A DNA stretch of 64,000 nt, from contig QCNW01000001.1 of assembly GCA_003210025.1 (NCBI GenBank), positions 1 through 64,000 on the forward strand. Reading direction: 5' to 3'. Below, piece after piece: positions 9,071-17,969 of this stretch. A program made the position numbers and the translations under genes. Below the pieces are notes generated by a model that made no database searches, was not told where the DNA came from, and saw nothing but the letters and a program-made list of their open reading frames with translations. How positions within the stretch are numbered: the stretch's first letter is position 1; each line of letters opens with the position of its first letter. This DNA is from Pelagibacteraceae bacterium AG-426-M19 (lineage in GTDB: Bacteria; Pseudomonadota; Alphaproteobacteria; Pelagibacterales; Pelagibacteraceae).

Positions 9071-9583
9071 TTAAAATATTGATTTCGAATATCGTTTCCA
9101 ATTATCTTGGTAATGTTTAGCGTTTTCTGTTATTTTTCCTATCTCCTCATCAGTAAGTTTTCTAACTACTCTTCCTGGTGCTCCAACTACTAACGAGTTA
9201 TCCGGAATATCTTTATTTTCAGTTATTAATGCTTTTGCACCAATCATGCAGTTTTTGCCAATTTTCGCATTATTTAAAATGACAGCTCCAATACCTATTA
9301 AACTATTGTCTCCAATTGTACATCCATGAAGCATAACGATATGACCGATGGTTACGTCTTTACCTATTCTTAATGGGCAACCTGGGTCAGTATGTAGAAC
9401 GCTCCCATCTTGAACATTTGAACCTTCTCCAATATGAATGTTTTCATTATCCCCTCTAATTACAGCATTAAACCAAACGCTAGAGTTTTTTTCTAGAGTG
9501 ACATCTCCTATTATAGTTGCATTTGGTGCCACCCAATTTTCGCCAGAGTTTTTTGGTTTTTTATCTTTTAAATCGTAAAACAT
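9071..9583 (-). CDS. Gamma-carbonic anhydrase family protein (left-handed beta-helix)
   Basis: 170 residues with hexapeptide repeats ([LIV]-G-x4) along the chain: ATIIGDVTLEKNSSVWFNAV, IRGDNENIHIG, NVQDGSVLHTD and GHIVMLHGCTIGDN. Its HTD and GHIVMLH histidines match the zinc ligands of the gamma-CA/YrdA/PaaY family, and RGD and QDG are the usual signature residues. It ends LVVGAPGRVVRKL, also typical. Many family members lack proven carbonic anhydrase activity. It is the first gene of the minus-strand operon and lies 20 bp from a divergent start codon. Confidence 0.88.
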   Translation of the reverse strand: MFYDLKDKKPKNSGENWVAPNATIIGDVTLEKNSSVWFNAVIRGDNENIHIGEGSNVQDGSVLHTDPGCPLRIGKDVTIGHIVMLHGCTIGDNSLIGIGAVILNNAKIGKNCMIGAKALITENKDIPDNSLVVGAPGRVVRKLTDEEIGKITENAKHYQDNWKRYSKSIF

Positions 9584-9603
9584 AATTTATATATTATTAC
9601 ATT

Positions 9604-10158
9604 ATGCCTATTAAAACACCAGTATGTGATTTTGGAAAAAAAGCAGAAAACTTTGAATTAAAATCTACAGAGAACAAATTAATATCATTAAATGATATCA
9701 AAGGTGAAAATGGAACGTTGATAATGTTTATCTGTAATCATTGTCCATATGTAAAAGCAATTATTAGAGATGTAGTGGAGGACTGTACTAAGCTTGGTGA
9801 TTTAGGAATAAATTCAGTTGCAATATGCTCTAATGATCCAATTAATTATCCAGAAGACTCTTTTGAAAAAATGATAGAGTTTGCAATTAAACACAAGTTT
9901 AATTTTCCTTACCTGATTGATGAAACACAAGACATTGCAAAAAAATATGATGCTGTATGTACTCCAGATTTTTTTGGATATGATAAAGATTTTGGTCTTC
10001 AATATAGAGGAAGAATAAGAGAATTAAGAGAACTAAAACCTGTTAGATCAGGAGACAGTGATTTATTTATTGCTATGAAGCAAGTTTCAGAAACAGGCAA
10101 AGGTCCTGAAGAACAATTCCCAAGTATGGGTTGTGGTATTAAGTGGTCATCTAATTAA
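9604..10158 (+). CDS. Thioredoxin-fold AhpC/TSA-like protein
   Basis: 184 residues. FGKKAENFELKSTENKLISL is a peroxiredoxin/TlpA-type N terminus, and MFICNHCPYVKAI supplies a CxxC (C-N-H-C) redox centre. The family is commonly annotated as thioredoxin-family or AhpC/TSA-family protein, without a signal peptide, so it is probably cytoplasmic. The stop overlaps the glycosyltransferase start (TAATG), implying cotranscription. Its physiological partner is unknown. Confidence 0.82.
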   Translation: MPIKTPVCDFGKKAENFELKSTENKLISLNDIKGENGTLIMFICNHCPYVKAIIRDVVEDCTKLGDLGINSVAICSNDPINYPEDSFEKMIEFAIKHKFNFPYLIDETQDIAKKYDAVCTPDFFGYDKDFGLQYRGRIRELRELKPVRSGDSDLFIAMKQVSETGKGPEEQFPSMGCGIKWSSN

Positions 10159-11240
10159 TGTATTTAATAATAACTAGAACTTTTCCACCCGATGTTGGTG
10201 GTATGCAAAATTTAATGTGGGGATTAGCAAGATCTTTATCAAAAATTGATATGGTTAAAGTTTTTGCAGATTACCACGAAGATCATAAAAAGTTTGATGA
10301 TAAAGTTTCTTTTACAATTGAAAGAGTTAGTGGAATTAAATTATTAAGAAAATATAGAAAATCTCTACTAATAAATGAATATTTAAATGAAAATAAAAAT
10401 GTAAATTGTATCATTGCAGATCACTGGAAAAGTTTGGAACTTATAAAATCCCCAAAAAAGAAAATATGTTTAATACATTCTAAAGAAATTAATCACCCTA
10501 AAGGATCTAGACTGAACAAAAAAGTTCTGGAGGTTTTAAATAATGTTGATCATATTGTAGCAAACTCAAATTTTACAAAAAATTTAGCAGTAAACCTTGG
10601 GGTTGAAGAAAAAAGATTAATAGTCATAAATCCGGGTGTAGATCCCGTTGAAGAAATTCCAAAAGATGATCTTAAACAAGCAGAAGAAATGCTAAAAGGA
10701 AAAAAACAAAGGCTAATTACTGTTTCTAGATTTGACAAAAGAAAAAATCACGAAAAAGTTATAATGGCTATTCGGAATTTAAAAGAGAAATATCCTGATA
10801 TTACTTACACTTGTATAGGATACGGAGATGAAGAAGAAAATTTGAAAAAATTAGTTATAGAACTAAAACTTGATAAATATGTAGTTTTTTTAAGTGATAT
10901 CTCTAATGAATTAAAAAATGCACTAATATCAAAGTCCAATATTTTTATTATGCCATCTGTAATTCACAAAACTTCAGTTGAGGGCTTTGGTATTTCTTTC
11001 ATTGAGGCTGCACAATATGGGATACCGTCTATTGGTGGCAAAGATGGTGGAGCTTCTGATGCAATTGTTCATAATAAAACGGGGTTACTTTGCGATGGCA
11101 ACAGTCTAGATGAAATTTATTCAAGTATAGATTATTTATTTGAGGGAAATAAATATATTGAATTTGGAAAAGAGTGCAAAACACATTCTAAAAATTTTCT
11201 TTGGGATAAGATAATTGAAAACTATAAAAGAATCTTATAA
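10158..11240 (+). CDS. Glycosyltransferase family 4 (GT-B fold)
   Basis: 360 residues. The N terminus TRTFPPDVGGMQNLMWGLAR is the GT4 acceptor domain start. The C-terminal domain has LITVSRFDKRKNHEKVI, IFIMPSVIHKTSVEGFGISFIEAAQYGIP (the E-x7-E region) and GGASDAI. These are standard GT4 nucleotide-sugar-binding motifs. It likely builds a cell-surface glycan; donor and acceptor cannot be determined. Confidence 0.88.
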   Translation: MYLIITRTFPPDVGGMQNLMWGLARSLSKIDMVKVFADYHEDHKKFDDKVSFTIERVSGIKLLRKYRKSLLINEYLNENKNVNCIIADHWKSLELIKSPKKKICLIHSKEINHPKGSRLNKKVLEVLNNVDHIVANSNFTKNLAVNLGVEEKRLIVINPGVDPVEEIPKDDLKQAEEMLKGKKQRLITVSRFDKRKNHEKVIMAIRNLKEKYPDITYTCIGYGDEEENLKKLVIELKLDKYVVFLSDISNELKNALISKSNIFIMPSVIHKTSVEGFGISFIEAAQYGIPSIGGKDGGASDAIVHNKTGLLCDGNSLDEIYSSIDYLFEGNKYIEFGKECKTHSKNFLWDKIIENYKRIL

Positions 11241-11249
11241 AGTTAAAAC

Positions 11250-11666
11250 ATGCTCGAAAAATTTAATGGAATAATTTATTTAAGTATTTTTATCGTTCAT
11301 TTCATAGTTTATGCCGCTTACGCTTTTAGAACAGTAGTTGCAACAAAATCATTTTTAGATCAATACAATATAGATCATTCTGCAGCAGTAATGGTTAGAT
11401 TTTTTGGGGCACCGTTTATTGCATCAGTTTTAGTAGCACTATACATAATGTTAATTAAAGCAGATGGTTTGGCAGGAACATGGGGTTTCTTTACATTAAT
11501 TTTTGCACAAAACGTTTTATATTTTTTAATTGGTATATATACAATTTATGTCAATAAGCTTGGACATAACGAAAAAACAAATAGTGAAGGTGTTATAGCA
11601 TCGGGAATTTTAACAGTGCTAAGCGGAATTCTTTGCTACGGTTTAGCTGATAAAATTTATATTTAA
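11250..11666 (+). CDS. Small four-helix membrane protein of unknown function
   Basis: 138 residues with four predicted membrane segments (about residues 8-28, 47-68, 77-100 and 115-134), with VVATKSFLDQYNI between helices 1 and 2. It follows the glycosyltransferase by 9 bp and overlaps the convergent tctA stop by 4 bp. I do not recognise the family. It is a real gene judging by its spacing and codon use. Confidence 0.65.
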   Translation: MLEKFNGIIYLSIFIVHFIVYAAYAFRTVVATKSFLDQYNIDHSAAVMVRFFGAPFIASVLVALYIMLIKADGLAGTWGFFTLIFAQNVLYFLIGIYTIYVNKLGHNEKTNSEGVIASGILTVLSGILCYGLADKIYI

Positions 11667-13162
11667 TTTTTTTTTCTAAAAGTTGAAAAAATTTGCCAAC
11701 CAACAATTGTTATTGTGATCAATAATATTATTAGAGTTATTGGTCTATCCCATAAAAAATTAGGTGAACCATCGCTTATTAATAGTGATCTTCTCAATGT
11801 CTCCTCCATTAATCCCCCGAGTACAAAAGCCAATATTAAAGGTGGCATGGGAAAATCATAGAGCCTTAAAAAAGTTGCAACTACTGCAATACCTATCATT
11901 AAAAAAATATCAAAATTGTTAAATGACATTAGATATATTCCTGTTACTGAAAAAAATAAAATTAAAGGAATTAAGTAATTTCTAGGTACTGCTAAAATTC
12001 TAGCGATATAAGGTATTAAAGGTAAATTTAAAATCAAAAGCACGACCATACCAATGTACATTGACATGATAACTGACCAGAAAATTTCAGGGTTAGTTTG
12101 ATAAAGTCTTGGTCCTGGCTGAATACCAAACCCTAAAAGAGCTCCAAGCATAACTGCAGTTGTACCACTTCCAGGAATTCCTAATGTTAGCAATGGAACA
12201 AATGAACCAGAGCAAGCTGCATTATTTGCTGTCTCTGGGGCTGATAAACCATGAACGCTACCTTTTCCAAACTTTTGTTTTTCTTCTTCATTTACATAAT
12301 TTCTTTCCATTCCATATGCTAAGAAAGATGCAATAGTTGCGCCTGCTCCAGGTAAAACACCAATTAAAAAACCAAGTATTGAGGATCTAGGTATTGTTTT
12401 GGCCATTTTGATGGTTTCTTCTTTATTTACTTTAATTGAACCTAGTTCTGTTAATGAGATTTGTTTTGCAGCTCTGTTTGGATCTTTACCTCTAAAAATA
12501 ATCGTTAAAGCTTCACTCATTGCAAATGTAGCCATGACAATTAATACAAAGCTTATTCCGTCAGTTAAGTTCATATTGTTAAAGGTAAATCTTGTTATAT
12601 CTGACAATGAGTCCTGACCAACTGTAGCTAACATTAATCCTAAAACTACCATCATCATTGCTTTTAAAAATTGTCCTTTAGATGAAAATGCAGAAATTGC
12701 AGTTAAACCTAAAATCATTAGTGCAAAATAGTCAGGAGACCTAAAAGCCAAACTTACTTTTGACAAACTAGGGGCTGCAACTAATAAAAATATTGCAGAA
12801 ATTGTTCCTCCTGCAAACGAACTATAAGCAGCGATTGCCAAAGCTTTTCCAGCTTTACCTTGTTGTGCCATTGGATAACCATCAAATGCTGTTGCAACAG
12901 TACCTGGTATTCCAGGTGCATTTAACAAAATAGAAGAAGTAGATCCTCCAAAAACTGCTCCATAATAAACACCTGCCATTAAAATTAAACCTGTTGATGG
13001 ATCAAATCCATAAGTAATTGGTATCATTAATGCTATTGCAGTCATTGGTCCAAGTCCTGGTAACATTCCAATTATTGTTCCAGCAAAACAACCAACCATC
13101 ACCATTAAAATATTCGTTAATGATAGCGCTGTTGATAATCCGATAAGTATTCCTTCGATCAT
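11663..13162 (-). CDS. tctA: Tripartite tricarboxylate transporter large permease TctA
   Basis: 499 residues with about 11-12 membrane segments. TctA hallmarks include GTIIGMLPGLGPMTAIALMIP near the N terminus, YYGAVFGGSTSSILLNAPGIPG, and the repeated half with GVLPGAGATIASFLAYGMER and ETANNAACSGSFVPLLTLGIPG. It is the ion-coupled channel of the TTT transporter family. It overlaps tctB by 4 bp. The substrate may be citrate or another carboxylate. Confidence 0.93.
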   Translation of the reverse strand: MIEGILIGLSTALSLTNILMVMVGCFAGTIIGMLPGLGPMTAIALMIPITYGFDPSTGLILMAGVYYGAVFGGSTSSILLNAPGIPGTVATAFDGYPMAQQGKAGKALAIAAYSSFAGGTISAIFLLVAAPSLSKVSLAFRSPDYFALMILGLTAISAFSSKGQFLKAMMMVVLGLMLATVGQDSLSDITRFTFNNMNLTDGISFVLIVMATFAMSEALTIIFRGKDPNRAAKQISLTELGSIKVNKEETIKMAKTIPRSSILGFLIGVLPGAGATIASFLAYGMERNYVNEEEKQKFGKGSVHGLSAPETANNAACSGSFVPLLTLGIPGSGTTAVMLGALLGFGIQPGPRLYQTNPEIFWSVIMSMYIGMVVLLILNLPLIPYIARILAVPRNYLIPLILFFSVTGIYLMSFNNFDIFLMIGIAVVATFLRLYDFPMPPLILAFVLGGLMEETLRRSLLISDGSPNFLWDRPITLIILLITITIVGWQIFSTFRKKN

Positions 13163-13629
13163 CCCATAACTCCAATATATTTTAAAAATGGATCACGAAG
13201 ATAAATGTTTAATAAACCGTGTAATAAATACATAAATGCAGCAACAAATGGAAAAGATAAAATAAACATTAATCCCCATCTTCTTTCACCTAAGAAATAG
13301 TAAGATGCAAAAAGAAATAAAGAAGTTGATATAAAATATCCAATTTTTAAAATTACAGCTGCATATATTAGAGAGACAATTATTAGATAGATTATACTTT
13401 TATAATCTAAGTGTTTATGATTTACCTCTGTAGTAATTTTCTCAGGTAAAATTATTTTTAAACTTGATAAAATTATACCTGCCCAACCTAAATATATTGG
13501 AAAAGTCCTAGCATTGAATGGTGCATTCTCATCGAATGCAAATACTTGAATATTGTAAGCTGTGTATAGATAAAATACTGATAAAGCTAAAAAAAGCAGT
13601 GAGATAAATTTTGTAGGACTTATTCTCAC
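13159..13629 (-). CDS. tctB: Tripartite tricarboxylate transporter small permease TctB
   Basis: 156 residues with four membrane segments and the FNARTFPIYLGWAGIILS motif of TctB. It lies between tctC and tctA in the standard C-B-A order, with its stop overlapping the tctA start. It works with TctA in the inner membrane. Confidence 0.85.
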   Translation of the reverse strand: MRISPTKFISLLFLALSVFYLYTAYNIQVFAFDENAPFNARTFPIYLGWAGIILSSLKIILPEKITTEVNHKHLDYKSIIYLIIVSLIYAAVILKIGYFISTSLFLFASYYFLGERRWGLMFILSFPFVAAFMYLLHGLLNIYLRDPFLKYIGVMG

Positions 13630-13645
13630 TGCTTTACATTCTTTA

Positions 13646-13663
13646 ATAATCTATAAAGATTAT
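13646..13663 (-). other. Short AT-rich hairpin at the end of tctC
   Basis: ATAATCT, a 4-nt loop and AGATTAT form a 7-bp stem that overlaps the tctC stop codon and precedes tctB. It is weak (AT-rich) and has no clear T run. It could stabilise the tctC message 3' end. Listed mainly because three other binding-protein genes here have stronger hairpins at the same position. Confidence 0.35.
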
Positions 13664-14634
13664 ATTACTCCAAGTTTTTTCATCAGAGCTGTCATTTCAA
13701 CTGTTTGTTTTTCTAAAAATGCATCAAATTTAGAACCTGGGTTATAAATATTTACCCATGCATTTCTTTTTCTAACAGCTTCCCACTCTGGTGTTTTTTG
13801 AACATCGCCAAGCATTTTAGAGATTTTGTTATAGTCGCTCATGCTCATGCTTTTTGGCGCAAAGAAACCTCTCCAGTTAACAAACTGAACATCATATCCT
13901 TGCTCTTTTAATGTTGGAGCTTCTGGTGCATCACCTACTCTCTCAGGAGCAGTGATACCAATTATTCTTACTTGATCTCTAGCACCCATTACTTCACCTA
14001 AACCTGTTGAAAGTATTTGAGTTTCTCCGGATAAGAGTCCAGCAAGCGCTTTTCCACCAGCATCATATGGAACATAAATCACGTCGTTTGGATTTGCTCC
14101 AGCTGCTTGGAAAGCTAACGCACCAATTAAATGGTCCATGCTTCCTCTTACAGATCCACCAGCCATTTTAATTGACTTTGGATCTTTCTGATATTGATCA
14201 ACTGCATCTTTGAAATTTTTGATAGGTGAATTTTTTGCAACAACTATTGCACCATAATCTCCAATTACACCCGCAATTGGTTTAACATCTTTATAAGATA
14301 ATGTACCAGTACCTTTTACATAACCTTTGTGTCTTGTAATAGATCTTAATACTAATGGTGTTGACTGAACTAAAACTGTATCTTTTGGAGCGTTATTGAT
14401 TAGGTAAGCTAAAGCTTTACCACCCCCACCACCTGACATATTTTCAAATGATGCACTTTTCAAAAAACCAGCTTTTGTTAATGCTTCTCCAGTACCTCTA
14501 GCAGTTCCATCCCAACCACCACCAGCACCACCGCCAATTAAAAAATGTAATTTTTCAACTGCGAATGAACTTGTTGATGAAAACAGAAGGAAAGCAGAGA
14601 ATAAAACTGAAATAAAAGTTTTAATTAGTTTCAT
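13660..14634 (-). CDS. tctC: Tripartite tricarboxylate transporter substrate-binding protein TctC (Bug family)
   Basis: About 324 residues. I take the ATG at 14634 (MKLIKTFISVLFS), 14 codons inside the ORF-track start, because it has an AGAGGAAAT ribosome site and opens the signal peptide (ending SSFAVE). Mature motifs include GGGAGGGWDGTARG and the beta-strand block IKMAGGSVRGSMDHL, followed by VPYDAGGKALAGLLSGE, all typical of the Bug/TctC carboxylate-binding family. It is the extracytoplasmic receptor for TctAB. Confidence 0.92.
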   Translation of the reverse strand: MKLIKTFISVLFSAFLLFSSTSSFAVEKLHFLIGGGAGGGWDGTARGTGEALTKAGFLKSASFENMSGGGGGKALAYLINNAPKDTVLVQSTPLVLRSITRHKGYVKGTGTLSYKDVKPIAGVIGDYGAIVVAKNSPIKNFKDAVDQYQKDPKSIKMAGGSVRGSMDHLIGALAFQAAGANPNDVIYVPYDAGGKALAGLLSGETQILSTGLGEVMGARDQVRIIGITAPERVGDAPEAPTLKEQGYDVQFVNWRGFFAPKSMSMSDYNKISKMLGDVQKTPEWEAVRKRNAWVNIYNPGSKFDAFLEKQTVEMTALMKKLGVI

Positions 14635-14695
14635 TATTTCCTCTCTTATTATATTTATGAAGTCATCATTAAACATAAGTTATAAATTTTAGTCA

Positions 14696-15775
14696 ATGCT
14701 CAAATATAATCTTTCAAAAAATATTAAAGAATATTTCTTAGCTTTAATAGGTAGTTATAGGGCTCTTTTTATAGGACTTATCGGTGGATACCTAGGCACA
14801 TTAATTAATTTACCCTTACCATGGTTATTGGGCTCCTTGGGTTTGAATTTATGTTTTGCTTTCACTAATTACAAAATAATATTTCCAACTAAATTATTAA
14901 ATCCTATATTTTTGATCGTTGGTATAATTCTTGGTGGAACTTTAAACGTAACACTGTTGTATAAAATACATTTATGGATTTTTTCATCTTTAGCGATGTT
15001 AATCTGTACAATAGTCAGCACTATTCTTGCCGGTTATTATTTTTTTAAAGTTTGTAAATTTAGTAAATTCATTTCAGTTTTGGCAGCTCTTCCAGGTGCA
15101 TTTGTTCCAATATCAGCTGCTTTATTAGAATTTGGTAAAAGTAAAAATGATAAAGGTGTTTTGATCCCTCAGGCTACTAGAGTTATATTTATCGTAAGTT
15201 TTGTTCCTATTTTTTTTATAAATAATTTAGGGTTCTCTGAAATGTCAGGTTACAATTATGAAAATATTTATAACGGAAGATATTTTTTAGAAATATTATT
15301 TTTATTAATAATCTGTTTCATTTTTGCAAACATCTTAAAAAATTATAAAATTCCATCACCTACTTTAGTTGGTGCGATGGCTTTATCTGGTGCTTTTTAT
15401 ACCTTTGAAATAATTAATGCTAGATTTCCAGATGCATTTATAAATATTGCATTTATATTTCTTGGAACAGCTTTGGGCACAAGATTAAATGGATTAAAAA
15501 TTAAAGAATTATTATTTTTTATATTTCATGGAATAATTGTTAGTTCAATTTTAGTTGTTGTTGCAATGATAACTGCTTATTTACTCACTTATATAGGGTT
15601 TGAATTTATCCCAACTTTTTTAAGTTTTGCTCCTGGAGGAATTCATGAAATGGTTGTTATTAGTGTTGCTTATAACATTGATCCAATATTTGTGAGCTAC
15701 CATCATTTTTTAAGAATTTTTATAATAGTTTTATTTTTACCTTTTTTATTATCAAAATTTAGAAAAACTAATTAA
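14696..15775 (+). CDS. AbrB family membrane protein
   Basis: 359 residues with about 10 membrane segments in two similar halves, each with a glycine-rich turn (GGYLGTLINLPLPWLLGS; LGTALGTRLNGLKIKEL) and the APGGIHEMVVIS motif of the AbrB/AmoR-like membrane family (often misnamed transcriptional regulator or ammonia monooxygenase). Family members frequently neighbour TctABC operons; here it is divergent from tctC with a 61-bp gap. It is likely a transporter or transport accessory protein. The substrate is unknown. Confidence 0.8.
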   Translation: MLKYNLSKNIKEYFLALIGSYRALFIGLIGGYLGTLINLPLPWLLGSLGLNLCFAFTNYKIIFPTKLLNPIFLIVGIILGGTLNVTLLYKIHLWIFSSLAMLICTIVSTILAGYYFFKVCKFSKFISVLAALPGAFVPISAALLEFGKSKNDKGVLIPQATRVIFIVSFVPIFFINNLGFSEMSGYNYENIYNGRYFLEILFLLIICFIFANILKNYKIPSPTLVGAMALSGAFYTFEIINARFPDAFINIAFIFLGTALGTRLNGLKIKELLFFIFHGIIVSSILVVVAMITAYLLTYIGFEFIPTFLSFAPGGIHEMVVISVAYNIDPIFVSYHHFLRIFIIVLFLPFLLSKFRKTN

Positions 15776-16709
15776 TGGCTTCTTGCATTCTTTGAAATAC
15801 TTTATCTGCTGAAAGTTTGGTCAAATCTGAAACTTGAATTGCTTTAAAATATTCTCGCTCAATACTAACTTTTTTTGCAGAAGTATGCGATCCAAATAAA
15901 ACTAATCCTTTTACATTTAAATGAGCCGCCATGTGTGCTGGCCCAGTATCATTAGATATAACAAAATAACTTTCTTTTATTAATGATGAAAGTTGAGAAA
16001 TGTTGAGCGCTTTATCATTATCTAAAATAATATTAGCATCAATATCATTAGCTAATTTGATTTCATTAGGACCTGGAGCAATTAAAATTTGAATTTCATC
16101 TCTAAAAGTAGATTTAATTCTTTTTATCAATTCATTATAATATGGCCATCTTTTTATAGTTAAATGAGATGATGAAAAGGGGAATAAAATTAAATATTTG
16201 TTTAAATTATATTTTTTTTTGATTTCTGAAATATCCTCACAGCTCCAAGAAAAATCTGGTTTAGTAACGTGATTGGTTTTAATTCCAGAAACATTTAATT
16301 GATGTTCAAAGCGCTTTAGTACAGTGTCTTTATCAAAATCAATCTTACTAGTTCCTTCAGGAAGTGTTGTTTCTGTTGATGACCAAATATCTGATGTTAC
16401 TTTTGGAAAGAGAATATTTTTATAGAAACTAGTTCTTTTAGAATTTTGAAGGTCGTAAACTTTAATAAATTTATATTTTTTTATCTTTCTCATTAATAAA
16501 TATAAATAAATTAAGTTAAACCTAGAAAGTCGTTTATCTAAAATTACATCGGTTATATTTGGATTTTTTTTTAATAAATCATAATAAGGTTTGGTTGATA
16601 GTATATAAAGATCATCATTTGGATGATTATCAGATATATCTTGAATTGCACCACTTGCTTGCGCTATATCACCTAAAGATCCATGTTTTATAATAAGTAT
16701 ATTAGACAT
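15768..16709 (-). CDS. Glycosyltransferase family 9 (heptosyltransferase-like)
   Basis: 313 residues. ILIIKHGSLGDIAQASGAI is the GT9 start that binds the acceptor. The second domain has FPFSSSHLTIKRWPYYNELI, a modified donor-site motif, and YFVISNDTGPAHMAAHLNVKGLVLFGSHT, the diagnostic DTGPAHMAA block. GT9 enzymes add heptose in lipopolysaccharide inner core; the sugar here is not certain. It overlaps the convergent AbrB gene by 8 bp and is divergent from the DUF6165 gene. Confidence 0.88.
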   Translation of the reverse strand: MSNILIIKHGSLGDIAQASGAIQDISDNHPNDDLYILSTKPYYDLLKKNPNITDVILDKRLSRFNLIYLYLLMRKIKKYKFIKVYDLQNSKRTSFYKNILFPKVTSDIWSSTETTLPEGTSKIDFDKDTVLKRFEHQLNVSGIKTNHVTKPDFSWSCEDISEIKKKYNLNKYLILFPFSSSHLTIKRWPYYNELIKRIKSTFRDEIQILIAPGPNEIKLANDIDANIILDNDKALNISQLSSLIKESYFVISNDTGPAHMAAHLNVKGLVLFGSHTSAKKVSIEREYFKAIQVSDLTKLSADKVFQRMQEAIN

Positions 16710-16741
16710 ATTTTTAACAACTTAACATAATATCGATTTAT

Positions 16742-17131
16742 ATGAATAAAATTTTAGTAGAAGTATCAGTAGGAGAATTACTGGATAAAATTTCAATTTT
16801 AGAAATTAAATCTGAAAAAATTAAAGATCCTAAAAAACTAAATTTCATAAATGATGAATATAAAATTTTACAAGATCAATTAAATACAAATATTAAAAAT
16901 TACAGTGAAATTGAAAGTTTATATAATTCACTAAAAGAAATTAATTCAAAGCTTTGGGTAATAGAAGACGATAAAAGATTATGTGAAAAAAATTCTGATT
17001 TTGGTGAAAAATTTATTAAATTATCAAGAGATGTTCACTTCCTAAATGATGAAAGGGCAAAATTAAAATTAGAAATAAACAATAAAACTGGTTCTAAAAT
17101 TAAAGAAATTAAAGAATATACAAAATATTAA
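16742..17131 (+). CDS. DUF6165 family protein
   Basis: 129 residues starting MNKILVEVSVGELLDKISIL, the conserved start of DUF6165, with the WVIEDDKRLCE centre and a charged helical rest that could form a coiled coil. The family often neighbours surface-glycan genes and here it is divergent from a GT9 enzyme, 32 bp apart. Function is unknown; a role in glycan assembly is inference. Confidence 0.75.
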   Translation: MNKILVEVSVGELLDKISILEIKSEKIKDPKKLNFINDEYKILQDQLNTNIKNYSEIESLYNSLKEINSKLWVIEDDKRLCEKNSDFGEKFIKLSRDVHFLNDERAKLKLEINNKTGSKIKEIKEYTKY

Positions 17132-17132
17132 T

Positions 17133-17855
17133 TTATTCCCAGTCAAATCTTTGAAAAGAATCAAATATCTTGAAAATACCTTGTGACCATTGATTACAAA
17201 CTTTTGAAAATTCAGGGTCATTCATATTTAAACATTTAAGTGATGCTATTTTGATTTCATCTTTTTTTATCACTGCAAAATCTATTGGCGGACCAACAGT
17301 TAAATCACTTTTTAATGTCGAGTCCATTGATATCAGGGCACATCTCGATGCATCTCCGATAGAGACTTTTGGTGTGATTACTCTGTCTAAAATAGGTTTT
17401 CCATATTTTACTTCACCTATAACTAAATATGGTTTGCTATCCGCTGGACGAATGTAATTGCCCTGAGGATAAACTAAATATAATTCAGGAGGTTGATCTT
17501 TTATTTGACCACCTACAATAAAAGTTGAACCAAGTAAAACACTATCAGTATTTATTCCTTGTGGAGATGAATGTTCAATATTGAGAGATCCAATGTAGGA
17601 TGCAATTTGCTCAAAATCACTACAGGTATTTAAATTCATAATACCCGTTTCGCTTTTTAAATCTTTTTTTATTGAATTATAAACTGCTTGAGAAGTTCCA
17701 AGATTTCCTGATGTAACAATTACTATTGTTCTATCTCCAACATCGTGAGTTAACATTTTAGAATATATATTTACATTGTCCAATCCAGCATTAGTTCTGG
17801 AGTCTGATGCAAAAACTAGTCCTGTCTCGGTTTTAATGCCAATACAATAAGTCAT
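17133..17855 (-). CDS. Proteasome-like protease Anbu family
   Basis: 240 residues beginning MTYCIGIKTETGLVFASDSRTNAG. This is an Ntn-hydrolase start like HslV/20S beta, with the nucleophile position near the N terminus and the A-SDSRT strand. VTSGNLGTSQAVYNSI and the DRVITPKVSIGDASRCALISMDSTL region fit the Anbu (bacterial proteasome-like) subfamily. The genuine start residue after Met is Thr2, consistent with an N-terminal Thr nucleophile. It is divergent from a circularly permuted ATP-grasp gene, its usual genomic companion. Confidence 0.85.
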   Translation of the reverse strand: MTYCIGIKTETGLVFASDSRTNAGLDNVNIYSKMLTHDVGDRTIVIVTSGNLGTSQAVYNSIKKDLKSETGIMNLNTCSDFEQIASYIGSLNIEHSSPQGINTDSVLLGSTFIVGGQIKDQPPELYLVYPQGNYIRPADSKPYLVIGEVKYGKPILDRVITPKVSIGDASRCALISMDSTLKSDLTVGPPIDFAVIKKDEIKIASLKCLNMNDPEFSKVCNQWSQGIFKIFDSFQRFDWE

Positions 17856-17969
17856 AATAAGTTAAATGTTTAAATTATATGTGATTACAATAAAACCCAT
17901 TTATTTCATATCAGATATCGAATTTAATCATTTGCTTATTTAACTCTTATGTAAAAAAATTAAGCTAAC
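17856..17969. promoter_or_regulatory. Divergent intergenic region between Anbu and ATP-grasp genes
   Basis: A 114-bp AT-rich stretch that must hold promoters for both divergent genes. It includes CATTTATTTCATATCAGATATCGAATT. I see no strong hairpin and no recognisable operator. Confidence 0.4.
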
